Origin: Lyophyllum atratum
Taxonomy: Eukaryota; Basidiomycota; Agaricomycetes; Agaricales; Lyophyllaceae
Assembly: GCA_014905825.1 (NCBI GenBank)
Contig: JACGCN010000107.1
Coordinates: 1 to 53,721 of the forward strand
Direction of reading: 5' to 3'
Length of the DNA: 53,721 bases
The position numbers were made by a program, and so were the translations under genes. This document shows, in pieces, positions 21,958-32,269 of this stretch; position 1 is the stretch's first letter, and each line of letters opens with the position of its first letter. A model generated the notes under the pieces. The model ran no database searches. It had not been told where the DNA came from and saw only the letters and a list, made by a program, of their open reading frames with translations.

Positions 21958-22165
21958 GACGTCGACGAAGAGCGACGGATGATCCACGTAGATTAACCGT
22001 ATTCGTCGTCGACGAACGGTGGGAGTGCATGCATGCGTCGCTCGTCGTCGACGAGGACGTTGTGCTGCGCGCATGCCCTAAGGTATGGGACGGGGATATA
22101 TTACCATATATCTGCAGTCTGGGTGCAGTGCCCGCCGGTCGTCAAAGACGAAGACTGGGGTCCGT
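21958..22165. repeat. fourth copy of the ~195-bp unit with its second half inverted
   Basis: Positions ~21961-22035 match the first half of the 20646 units in the same direction. Positions ~22081-22160 match the second half in reverse complement (GTATGGGACGGGGATAT and GTCTGGGTGCAGTGCCCGCC). TCGTCGTCGACGA-type palindromes lie at the switch point. Confidence 0.75.
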
Positions 22166-22169
22166 GGGC

Positions 22170-22560
22170 CGTTAAACAGCAGATCCAAGTTCTAATAGCA
22201 CGAGCCAGGAGAAGATATAAGTGATAGGTATCAAAGCGAGAATAGCACATACTGTAATGCGCGTAGTATGCAATGGAACCCTGTTGCGACGGAACGGCGC
22301 CCTAAGGTGTATATTCGATGCTTGGACCCTTTGCGTCGGGGTGAACGAAGTGTTTGCCTTCCTACCTATTTGCTTGGATTTAGATATTTAATTTTAAGTT
22401 TCATATGTTCGTTTCAGACGCACTCACAATCTCCATAGCACTCGCTGAATTTATGCCGTCCGAAATACGCATACATATTACAATCCGTTGCTTCCGATAC
22501 ACCTTGGCCCTAAGAAACTGACACAGGCGGTGATTAGGCCGGAGTCAAAGACATGAAATG
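22170..22560. other. gene-free stretch
   Basis: AT-richer DNA with no recognised coding or repeat content. It lies 3' of the small minus-strand gene at 22582. Confidence 0.4.
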
Positions 22561-22581
22561 AAAGGAAACACTTACCTCCGC

Positions 22582-22996
22582 CTACGAACAATCCCGCATC
22601 CCCACAATAATCCGCTGACCCCTCTCGTATCCGGCCTTCGTTCGCTTTCGTCTGTATGACACGCACGCGCCATCCGCGACCCAGACTGACTAGAGGGCTC
22701 TCAAGAATTGTAGCGGTAGAAAAAATGGGACTTACTTTGGGTAATTTGAATACACCCATGGCCCTTAGCTCGGCCCTATGCGCGCGCGCCCCCGCCTTCC
22801 TCCAGCGATACCCAATGAAAACTGCATGTACCCGCTTTGACCCCAGTCTGATTCGCACTGGCATTCCGCGCTGCAAGAACCGTGAGGTTGAGTAGTATGA
22901 GGGACGACGGCTTACTGATAGGCGGCGTTCGATTGGGACTTGAATTAGCGGGAAACCTTCGCGATCCGCAAGTCTCGGCTTTGGGATGAGCGGCAT
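22582..22996 (-). CDS. 107-aa unknown protein, 3 exons, paralogue 1
   Basis: Exons are 22996-22916 (27 codons), 22870-22736 (45 codons) and 22689-22582 (35 codons plus stop), with phase-0 GT-AG introns of 45 and 46 nt. The sequence features are KPRLADREGFPLIQVPI, then GMPVRIRLGSKR and VFIGYRWRKA, then VWVADGACVSYRRK. It is a basic protein with no membrane segment. The paralogue at 31755-32220 shares all three blocks and both intron positions, which is strong evidence that both were real genes. The exon-3 acceptor (CTCTAG) was chosen because it restores the VWVADG block. A further GTAAGT after the stop suggests an older, longer form. No family is recognised. Confidence 0.65.
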
Positions 22997-22999
22997 GTG

Positions 23000-23130
23000 T
23001 GAAAGCGTGAGTGAGGAAAGCGTGAGTGAGGATGTCAAGCGTGAGTGAGGATGTCGACGCTGGTGAGTGAGGATGTCGGTGCTGGTGAGTGAGGATGTCG
23101 GTGCTGGTGAGTGAGGATGTCGGCGCTGGT
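23000..23130. repeat. GTGAGTGAGGA short tandem repeat
   Basis: Six GTGAGTGAGGA words are separated by ATGTCGGTGCTG and similar linkers. They lie directly upstream of the 22996 start codon, in its presumed promoter or 5' leader. Confidence 0.85.
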
Positions 23131-23830
23131 ACTGCTGAAGATGGAACGAAAATGGGAATACTGGAAATGGAAGAATGAAATCGGTAAGCGTCACTGACTC
23201 TGAGCTGTGCAAGCGGAAAGTGAGATGAAGCCGCTGGAACGGTCGAATATTGAAAGAATTCCGGCGTAGTGACTCGCTGTAAGTGTTATGAGCCTTGAAA
23301 CGGAAGACGGCGCGTAACGACTTGAATTGCGGGATTCCGTGCGGGGACGACGGCGGGGTGCAGGTCCGGTTGGTCGTGGTATCCGTGGGTTGGTGTAGTG
23401 GTTTCGTCCCTCACGACAGGCGGAAGAATGTCGGGTAGGGCAGATGCATATACAGTAAATCCTCATGACCCCCGGGCGCAGAACCGTGAGTCGTCGTAGA
23501 CAAAGAAAATGGACGTCATAAATGTATTCTATGAATGGATCGAGGTTAGAAGATGCCCAGAGAGAAGGAGAACGAGGCAGTACTCACGGAGAAGTGACCC
23601 CAGTAGCGCGCCAGAGTTAAATCATGATGAACGCGTGTCTACCTGCGCTACTTGCTAGCAGGGAGGCGTAGGTGATGGGTAGAGGGAAGTAGCATACATA
23701 AGGAACCCTCATCAAGGAGTAATGCTCACCTCCTCGTCGACGAGGAACACAGAGATCATACATCATAGGGTCATAGATACTGCCATTGGGCTCTTCAAGC
23801 TGTAAGTACATTCGGGCGATAATTTACGGG
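23131..23830. other. intergenic; dispersed repeat copy B at ~23335-23425
   Basis: No gene is seen. Copy B of the 21350-21480 repeat is present. CCTCCTCGTCGACGAGGA, a near-palindrome also seen in other repeat blocks of this region, lies at about 23730. Confidence 0.5.
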
Positions 23831-26586
23831 TCATGCGTCGCTACCATCCTCTACGATAAATTCAGGCATCGCCCCTGTCTTCAACAAGATACGGGGAGCG
23901 GGCTTAGCTCCAACCCTGGTGGCGGCGGGAGGTTGGCGCGTAAACTTCGGGAGGAACCTCGTAGGCCAAATCTTGTCCTGCTGGGCATCGGGCATCCACT
24001 CCCAACGTCTGATCCGCTTCCAAATTTCGTTCCGAGTAGTGTTGACGGTGGCGGAAGTGACCTCGTTGTTGTTGACGAACTTCAACCACTTTATGTAGTA
24101 GGGACATTTTGCGTACTGATTGTCCTCCCTGGTTTCGACGCCGCGCATCGGGAACAGCCACTTGAAGGCCCTACTCCAGTCGTCCGAGCTGCCGTGCCTG
24201 TAAGCGACACACCGCCACACATCCGAGAGTAGGAGGTTGCTGTAAATATCCTCCCGAGCAGCGCGTCTCTGCTGGGTATCAAGTTTGAGATAAGACGGGT
24301 TGCTGATACCCTTGGGGTTGGGTGACTTGACGGCGATGTCGACGAGGAACTGGCGGTACACGTCGGAGACGAATGCATCGAGGTCTGCGGGTTGGTCCTC
24401 CGGAGCAGGAGAGGAACGGTCCTCTACGTCAGAACCGTCGTCGAAGGAAGGAGGGGGGAGGGTGTGTCCTCCAGCGGTGAGGTTGAAAAGGTTCGGCTGG
24501 GGTGCGCCGGTGAAGTTGGCGTAGGCGACCATCTTGGACTTGCTGGTCGTTGAGCGAGCGCGCACGATCAACTCACGACCCACGATGCCGGAGATATTAT
24601 ACTTCCGGTCCACCTCCAGGGGCGTCATCTTGAACAGCGCTCGAAAAGCCACTCCCGACAGAACGGGTCCACCATACCGAAGGCGGGGCGTCTGTCCTAG
24701 CATCATATGTCGGAAGAAGACGCAACCGTAGGGGTTGTAGGCGACCCGATCCGGAGGACGGCGGTTTTCTTCTTCACCCTCCTCCTCCTCCTCCTCCTCC
24801 TCCTCCTCTGCTGCTGCCGGTCGACGAGCTCCGTTGTATGCGATGGTGTCGTCGTCGACGTCCACCGCCTCTGTAACGGGTAGTATCGCGTTAAGGAGCA
24901 TTCTCGATGCGGAGCGGTCGTCAGGGTGAGCATGCTGTCCGTTGACGAGCCATACGCACCCCGCGGTAAGGGTTAAGGCTTCAGGTTGGACACGATGAGG
25001 AGGGTGTCCCTCGGCCTGCAGACCGAAGGTCTGGCTGACGGCCATGAGTCTGATGATACGAAAGCACCTGAAGACAGAATAATGTGAGAAACATGTAACG
25101 AATCAGGTGGAGAATGACTTACCACCACTCCTGAGGTGTAAACGAACAGAGACACCTTCGAATTTCCGAATCATTGAACTCCACCAGCACCTCCGCCGCT
25201 TTTTGGTACGGTACGCGTACCTCCAGACGGGCGCTGGAGGGATTGGCGTGGATGGCTGCGTCATATATGGCATGGAGAGCCTCGATGTTCTTCGTAGGCT
25301 GGGTAGGGCCCATCGCTTCCGCCAGAGTGACGTGTTTCGCGTGGTGGCCGGCGTCCTTGTTGGCGACCACGGTTTTATCAGTCGTGTAGGCCTGGATGTA
25401 GGAGGCCTCGAAGTTCCCCTGCGCATGTAAGCCAGGGGTAATGCGGAAACCACTGACGGCAGTGAGGTGGCTGGCTGGATCCCGAACATATTTGGAGGAG
25501 CCCATGCGAGTGATTCGGGAGGCATGCAGATCAGGAATCTGCAAGGCCTGCTGAACGAGTGTGTTGTGAGAGGCGGTGACCCACTGCAGACATTGGGCGT
25601 CGGGACTGCTCAGCTCGATAGCGACGTCGACATACCAGTCGCCGCCTGCGGGGATCTCGGGAGCGAGATGTGCATCCTCGATCAAGGTGCTCAGGTAGAA
25701 CTCGGCGGAAACTTCGTCGACGTGGTGCATGGTGGTGTGCTTTGTCCCACGGACGGTATGGAGGATGAAGAAGTTCTTGGCCCAGTCGTAACCATGACCC
25801 TCAATGAGCAGCAGTGCTTCTTCCACTTCAGCACGAATCTGGGTCGCGAGCTGGCGGACATACTCTCTGGGGATAAGTCTGGTGGCCCATTGAGGATAAC
25901 CCCTGATTCTACTCGCTCGGAGGCACTCGGTTTCGAAGGTGGCAGGCCACTCCCGTGCGACGTCTGCACCGAGGAGTGTTTTAATGGCGGGGCGTAGACA
26001 GACATCGTACCAGAATGCGCGCTCCTCCTTGGTGAGGAGCCATGCAGTACGACCTACGCCGCGCTCAGGAGTCCAGAGATCGGGGAAGAAGATGTTGAGA
26101 TGGTGTCGGTCGTCCCACTTCCCAAATTCGAAGTTGGGGATTTTGTGGTACTCGACCTGGTGATGCTCTACTGGGTGATTCCCCTCCTATCGGTCAAAGG
26201 ATTAGGGGTCTATCATATATCTATGGTACAGTAGAACTTACGCGTTGATACGCCACGGTGCGCTTGACGTGGATGGAGTCCTTGAGGGCGTAACTGGGGT
26301 GAGGAACGCAGAAGACGCTGATGGCTGAGTTCACGAGGATGTCAGGGGCGGCTCCCAGGAGAGAGTCGTAGTCGCGCCTGATCGTGATGGGCGTATCGTC
26401 CTCAACCATATTCTGCAGTGGGTCCATGAAGACCTGTTTTGGCCGACGCCCGTCTAGGTATTCGCCGGTAAGGCCGAACCGGATGAATTCGTCGTTGTAC
26501 CCATTTTCGCTGTAGAGGTCGGTGGCGCGAGTAACGAACTGCGCGAGGGTATGAGACACAGTATCATGCTGAGGGTAGACGTTCAT
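23831..26586 (-). CDS. 881-aa protein of unknown function, 3 exons
   Basis: Exons are 26586-26242, 26186-25123 and 25067-23831, with clean GT-AG introns of about 55 nt and no internal stop. A long Glu run (about ten residues, followed by GEEE) lies in the third exon, near residue 560. Recognisable-looking blocks include DWYVDVAIELSSPDAQCLQW in exon 2, and FVSDVYRQFLVDIAVKSPNP and RNEIWKRIRRWEWMPDAQQ towards the C-terminus. No catalytic motif, signal peptide or membrane segment is visible. I recall similar hypothetical proteins as multicopy families in mushroom genomes, but that is memory, not a search. The start is the first ATG of exon 1 (MNVYPQHDTV). The gene appears intact. Confidence 0.8.
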
Positions 26587-26749
26587 GACGGGCAAGGAAC
26601 TTTGGCGTTCGGTGTGAATGGGTACAGGGTCAGAGTCGGGGTCAGGGTATAGTCCACTCAGAGACGCATATATTAGAGCAAGTAACTAAGCAAAGACATG
26701 TATGGAAGGGGCAGGAAACGCGCGATCTGAGTGGCAGAATGAGTAATTA

Positions 26750-27390
26750 ATGCTTACTTAGAAAGCGGCAGATACGTACCGGATGGAATGACAGATGGAA
26801 TCGGTGGGTGATACGCATGCCGCGGACACGGGAGATGATTTGAAGCCGCAACCGCGAATCTGAGCAGAGGTTTCTTCTGCTGAGGTCGTCAGGGTTACAG
26901 GAGGCGCGATTACAAAACTGCGAAAGGAACTTACGCATTTGAATTACGATGGGCAGATAAGCCCAGGTGAAACGTTCGGCCGCTGCATGATGTCGCGACC
27001 GTCGCGCATCGGATGACTATGAGATGATCAGCAAATGAGACAAGTTTGGGTACAGTAAGATAGGAGGAACTTACGGGCCTGAAGGAATGGCAGATGGAGT
27101 GCCTGCGGTACGAAGGTTCACGTCTAACGAACGTGAGCAGAGGTTTCTTCTGCCGAGGTCGTCAGGGTTACAGGAGGCGCGCTTACAAAAATGCGAAAGG
27201 AACTTACGCATTTGAATTACGATGGGCAGATAAGCCCAGGTGAAACGTTCGGCCGGCTGCATGATGTCGCAACCGTCGCGCATCGGATGACTATGAGATG
27301 ATCAGTAAATGAGACGAAGTTCGGGTACAGTAAGAAAGGCAGAACTTACGGGCCTGAGGGAGTAGCAGATGGAGTGCCTGCGGTACGGCG
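26750..27390. repeat. direct duplication, ~275-bp modules
   Basis: Positions ~26858-27046 and ~27129-27326 are near copies (GAGCAGAGGTTTCTTCTGC, AATTACGATGGGCAGATAAG, GCATCGGATGACTATGAGAT). Each contains minus-strand GTAAGTTCC donor-like sites after ATGC or GGGCCC. Short minus-strand frames in the two modules share MRKFLS..C.RASCNPDDL, so a small duplicated exon is possible but unproven. Confidence 0.75.
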
Positions 27391-27477
27391 GTCCACGTCT
27401 AAGAAAACGGGAAGACATATGCAGGCGGTAGAATAATCGCGCGAGATCTGAGGTCGAGATCGGGGCAGCAAGCGTCG

Positions 27478-28026
27478 ATTTGAAAATCCTGAGGGGTTCC
27501 GGGTCCGGGTCCGGGTCCAGGTACATCGCGACTGGGAGATGATGTGCTCCGGAGTACTCCAGAGCAGATCACCTCGTCATCGACGAGGAGAGCGGGGAAC
27601 GGACATTGCGACTGGGAGATGATGTGCTCCGGAGTACTCCAGAGCAGATCACCTCGTCATCGACTAGGAGGGCGGGGAACAGAGACCAGGTGCAACGGCA
27701 TCGACGACGAAGAGACGATTGCGGACTTGGTAGAAATTGACCCACGACCAAGATCACCTGACCAGACCGTGGCAATTTCACCTCGTGATCCGGAGCCCCG
27801 AATCTGCTGCACCATGGTCTCTGTTCCCCGCCCTCCTCGTCGCTGACGAGGTGATCTGCTCTGGAGTACTCCGGAGCACATCATCTCCCAGTCGCGATGT
27901 CCGTTCCCCGCCCTCCTCGTCGATGACGAGGTGATCTGCTCTGGAGTACTCCGGAGCACATCATCTCCCAGTCGCGATGTACCTGGACCCGGACCCGGAC
28001 CCGGAACCCCTCAGGATTTTCAAATC
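27478..28026. repeat. foldback element with ~210-bp inverted arms
   Basis: The left arm 27478-27688 and right arm ~27815-28026 are nearly perfect reverse complements around a ~125-bp centre. Each arm holds two tandem ~90-bp copies of a block with GATGATGTGCTCCGGAGTAC and CACCTCGTCATCGACGAG, plus a GGGTCCGGGTCCGGGTCC tract at its outer end. The centre begins GGTGCA and ends TGCACC. Homology continues beyond the arms to GTAAGTTCT on both sides, with about 125 bp missing on the right. No transposase is encoded. Confidence 0.85.
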
Positions 28027-28297
28027 GACGCAGCGGGCAGGCACACCCCTGCTATTCCTTCAGCCCGGTAAGTTCTTCCTATCGTCCTGTGGCCGTACCC
28101 CTTTTTTGTTACTAAGCAACTAATAGTAATCCGCTCCTCTATCGCATAGGTATCATGCTGCAGCTATTTTAGGTTCTACATCTCCACGGCATCTAGAGTC
28201 TCGTCCCGAACGTGAACGGCAAAAACGGGATAAGAACCCGAGGGACCTCTAGGAAGACAAGCACCCTGCTCCGATGGAAGACAAGCACCCTGCTCCG

Positions 28298-28609
28298 ATG
28301 CCGATCGTCTCAAGCGTCGGCTCAGCGGGTCTTGACTTGACTTTTTCAGACGTTCTCATATTCATCGTGAGTTACTTCTCTACAACGGTGATTCTCATCT
28401 CACCAAAATCACAGGACCAACCGTGGTCCGCTCTGGAACAACGTCAGATCGGGGGCCGGGCCCATGGTCAACCGCAGACGACACAGGAACCCCCGCCTGG
28501 CCTCGCCTCCACCCAGTCCCAGCACAACACAACGATCGCTTCTCCTTTTTCGGGCCCCATCACCTCACCAACCCACGGAACTTTCGCGCCGTCAACGCCG
28601 ATCGATTGA
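28298..28609 (+). pseudogene. SNF2-family helicase fragment, motifs V-VI
   Basis: Two exon pieces, 28298-28366 and 28415-28609, encode SSVGSAGLDLTFSDVLIFI (motif V) and DQPWSALEQRQIGGRAHGQP (motif VI). They are joined by a 48-nt GT-AG intron. The intron sits between FI and DQPW, the same position as in the SNF2 gene at 33159-36290. All upstream helicase motifs are missing, and the frame ends in low-complexity sequence at 28609. The start at 28298 lies inside a 22-bp direct duplication (28255 and 28279), which suggests a breakpoint. I read it as a detached C-terminal helicase fragment, not a functional gene. Confidence 0.75.
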
Positions 28610-28943
28610 ACGCGTATCTAACCAACCACTGTTCTGGACCACATCGGACCACGTCTTGGACGATCTTGGTGGGTGTTTCACAATTTTACTCGAGATCCTT
28701 TGACTAATCCTTCCTGACAGCAGCGTGCAGCCACATACGTACCTGCCATTACCTCCCATTACGATACCTTCGCGTAGCTCCTTAGAACAGTTGACCTTTG
28801 TATTTTGGCCTACACGCCTTCTCACGACTGAATCATATACCTATTGGCGACGCTCTTCATTCCCACCAAGTTCAGTTCTATATAGCCTCCCACTTTGCGC
28901 TCAAGATACTTCTGCGAGCTCTCTATCCCCCGCCTTCCTCGCT

Positions 28944-29835
28944 ATGCCCAGCCATACGGGTGCCAGTGCACTTGTGAAGCTCTACATGCTAAGCTACGCG
29001 CCGTGGAGTTGGCCCACCTGGCAAGAGCACACTGGTGTCGCTCACGGCCTCTTCCCCGACGACGACAAACTTCTTCCTCGCGGCTGGTCTCGTCAGAACG
29101 CCATCGACGTGCAGTCCTACTTCAAGGCGTACAGCCTCCTCCCTTCCGAGGATAAAAAGATCGCCTTCGCGGTCAACTCCAAAGGTTCTTCAAAGTATCC
29201 AGGACGCGAGTTCTGGAACGCCTGGGTCAATCGTCGCTGGGACTCCTGGGGTATCCATACCCTCATCATCAAAGTGCTGAAGGAGATCGAGTTACATCCC
29301 GTCGATATCATCGCTCGCGACGATGACCTCGACAATTGGCCGAGCGCTGACAACTACATTCCCGCCGTAGTCGATGACGTCGGGATGAGGCTCTTCGGCG
29401 AGGAAGCCTTTCCCTCAGGATCTTCAGTCCTTTCATCATCCCTCCGAGCTGCCGTGCGGATCATCGTACAGCGGACTTGGAATACCCTCCGTCTTCAAGT
29501 CAGCACGATGAAGAACCGCCGAAATGAGATAGAGGCCACCGCCAAAGCCGCATTTGCAGGTGAGTACTTCATTGTTTTCTGTGATCATCTCTAAATACAT
29601 TTCAGATCTTGAGAACGGCAAGCTCACGAAGGCGAAGGTTTCGCGCACAATCCACGCCGTCGCCAAGTGGAAAGAATGCTCTACCCTCTTCAACACCGCG
29701 AGGAACGTCGAAGCAGCCGAGTCTATGCTCGCCGATCTTGAGGAGATCATGGAGGGGCTAGGAGCGAAGCTGGGGAAGCGAACAAAATCCAAAGGTGAGC
29801 GCGCTGCTCCCCGTTCTTTCTTCCTTGACTCATAA
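28944..29835 (+). CDS. ~281-aa unknown protein, 2 exons
   Basis: Exons are 28944-29559 and 29606-29835, joined by a 46-nt GTGAGT..TTTCAG intron. I chose ATG 28944 (MPSHTGASALVKLYML) because the upstream part of the frame is low in protein-like character. Visible segments are SWPTWQEHTGVAHGLFPDD, REFWNAWVNRRWDSWGIHT and a helical C-terminus (SMLADLEEIMEGLGAKLGKR). A GTGAGC donor at 29795 could lead into another exon, but the G-rich repeat begins at 29853, so the 3' end may have been cut. No domain is recognised. Confidence 0.6.
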
Positions 29836-29852
29836 ATGGTGGCAGGCACGCG

Positions 29853-30179
29853 TAGGGTTATGGGGACTTTTTTTGAAAGGTAGGGATTTAAACCTAGAAT
29901 CATGTAGGGTAGGGAGGGTAGGGGAGGGTAGGGAGGGAGGGTAGGGTAGGTAGGGAGGGCAGGGAGGGTAGAGGGTAGGGAGGGTAGGGAGGGTAGAGGG
30001 TAGGGAGGGTAGGGAGGGTAGGGAGGGTAGGGAGGGCAGGAGGGTAGAGGGTAGGGAGGGTAGGGAGGGTAGAGGGTAGGGAGGGTAGGGAGGGTAGGGA
30101 AGGCAGGGAAGGCAGGGAAGGGTAGGGCAGGGTAGGTAGGGGAGCGCACAGTAGCGTAGGATAGCGTAGAGATGTGTAG
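29853..30179. repeat. G-rich dispersed repeat, copy 2
   Basis: This copy has the same start (TAGGGTTATGGGGAC), core and end (GTAGCGTAGGATAGCGTAG) as 15576-15756, but its TAGGGAGGG-type minisatellite is expanded to about 240 bp. Guanine runs are dense on the plus strand. Confidence 0.9.
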
Positions 30180-30950
30180 TGGGGATCTACGATCCCCACG
30201 TACGACCCAGAAGCACTGCTGTGGTGAGTTCACTTGCATGAACGTTGAGTGAGGACAGCCGTACGTGGGGATCGTAGAACCCCATTACCACACTATGGGA
30301 ATCACTCTGCTCAAACGTTCACCAGAATGAACAACACAACAACTTTTTCATTGAGTACTTAACTACAGTAGTGGGGATCGTAGTGGGGATCGTAGATCCC
30401 CACGTACGACCCAGAAGCACTGCTGTGGTGAGTTCACTTGCATGAACGTTGAGTGAGGACAGCCGTACGTGGGGATCGTAGAACCCCATTACCACACTAT
30501 GGGAATCACTCTGCTCAAACGTTCACCAGAATGAACGACACAAAACCTTTTTTATTGAGTACTTAACTACAGTAGTGGGGATCGTAGATCCCCACGTACG
30601 ACCCAGAAGCACTGCTGTGGTGAGTTCACTTGCATGAAAGTTGAGTGAGGACAGCCGTACGTGGGGATCGTAGAACCCCACGTACGACCCAGAAGCACTG
30701 CTGTGGTGAGTTCACTTGCATGAAAGTTGAGTGAGGACAGCCGTACGTGGGGATCGTAGAACCCCACGTACGACCCAGAAGCACTGCTGTGGTGAGTTCA
30801 CTTGCATGAAAGTTGAGTGAGGACAGCCGTACGTGGGGATCGTAGAACCCCATTACCACACTATGGGAATCACTCTGCTCAAACGTTCACCAGAATGAAC
30901 GACACAAAACCTTTTTTATTGAGTACTTAACTACATCACTGCATACTACG
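30180..30950. repeat. palindrome-bounded tandem repeat cluster
   Basis: GGGGATCGTAGATCCCC-type palindromes alternate with two spacers. The first is ~65 bp, bounded by CGTACG at both ends (five copies). The second carries CACTCTGCTCAAACGTTCAC and TTGAGTACTTAACTAC (three copies here). The last three palindrome-to-palindrome steps are 85-88 bp. Confidence 0.9.
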
Positions 30951-31754
30951 TGTTAAAAATGAGAACGTAAGTCAGAAAAAGCTACGGGGGAACAGACGCA
31001 TATTCCACGACGGAGGGTCTCAGAAATCTCGCTACGGTGACGAGACGGGACCACATATACCTACTGGCGAAGAGGGTTAGAATATGTACATGCGAGTAAA
31101 GTTAACACATACATATGGATGAAGAGTTATGCTGTCGGACGGGGATCCACGATCCCCACATATACGTTCTGGGGTAGGGGTAAGGGCACCGACTTACCAG
31201 TTCAGAGGAGTTCAAACGGCCGTCATCATGGGGATCCACGATCCCCGTCGGACGATACATACGCACTCCGCTTGTTTGTCTTGGACCTCATCATCACATG
31301 AGGGTGAGGAGAAGGGGTTCGTGGATCCCCAGATATACCTGCATCTTACCATACAGGGCTGAGAGCGCGAAGAACGGTGAGAACTACGGACTTACAAGAT
31401 CATGAATGGCTCTCCACACTGGGAATCCACGATCCCCGTCGGACGGCACATCGCATGATAATTCCCCGTGCAGTCGCAACAGCAGGCCAGGCTGTCTTCT
31501 GCAAATCAAATAGAGTTAGAAACAATCGTCACAGAGTAAGGAAGGATTACGCTGGCGGTAGGCGTGTGCGCCTTGCGCGTTATACAAACACGTTTGACCA
31601 GGTCTTGTAGGTCCTGGGTTACTTAGGTTATTACAATGTAGATGTTTCTCTCAACGATCACTCACAAGTCCCCATAGAACGCCTTCCGTATATCGTAAGA
31701 GTCGCAATATATACATTTGTAGACTGGCCGTCGCCCTATACCTAAGAGCAGTCG
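30951..31754. repeat. dispersed GGGATC palindromes, otherwise no gene
   Basis: Further palindromes lie near 31139, 31228, 31318 (imperfect) and 31420, in the form GGGGATCCACGATCCCC and variants, about 90-100 bp apart. The sequence between them has no protein signal. Positions 31450-31750 hold nothing recognised. Confidence 0.7.
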
Positions 31755-32220
31755 TCAGCTTAGAATCGGCGAAGAGAATCCATGACTTACCCTTCTGCAA
31801 CTTCTTAACGCCAGGCTGATGCGGTCGCCCCTCCAGTACTTAGCCCCCGGGTGCCAACGTCTGTTGTAGGAGACGAGCACCCCGTCCGCAACCCAAACCC
31901 CCTCGAAGGGTATCAAAACGGTCGCTCAGAGAAGTCAGTTAGAGTACACTCACCTTCGGCATCTTCTTGAACCCCTTCGCCTGCAGACGTCTCCGATACT
32001 CGCCCACCGCGGACGCCTTCCTCCACTCGTAACGGATAAAGACGCCGTATCGAACTTGCGAGTTGACCCTGATGCGTACGGGCGTTCCGGCCTATAACCC
32101 AGGTGGAGAGGAAAAAGGGAGGACGAATAGGAAACTTACAGTGAGGCGCTCAGCAATAGGAACTTCAAGAAGCGGCAGGCCTTGGCGATCTGCGAGGCGT
32201 GGCTTGCGCGAATAGTACAT
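31755..32220 (-). CDS. unknown small protein, paralogue 2 of the 22582-22996 gene
   Basis: Exons are 32220-32140 (27 codons), 32091-31954 (46 codons) and 31901 downwards, with phase-0 GT-AG introns at the same places as in paralogue 1. Matching blocks are KPRLADRQGLPLLEVPI, GTPVRIRVNSQVR, VFIRYEWRKA and VWVADGVLVSYNRR. Exon 1 begins at an ATG that gives exactly the same exon length as paralogue 1. An acceptor just before it (CCTCCATAG, 32223) suggests that further 5' exons exist, possibly the microexon cassettes at 32270-32690. The 3' end is uncertain: reading on gives a stop at 31755, but GTAAGTC near 31790 could be a donor. The role is unknown. Confidence 0.6.
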
Positions 32221-32269
32221 GACTATGGAGGAGGTTAAAAGAACGCGGACAACAGGATATAAACTTACT

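Noticed and set aside
25467..25997. 176-residue plus-strand frame
   Set aside because: It lies wholly antisense to exon 2 of the 881-aa gene, whose splice sites and frame are far better supported.
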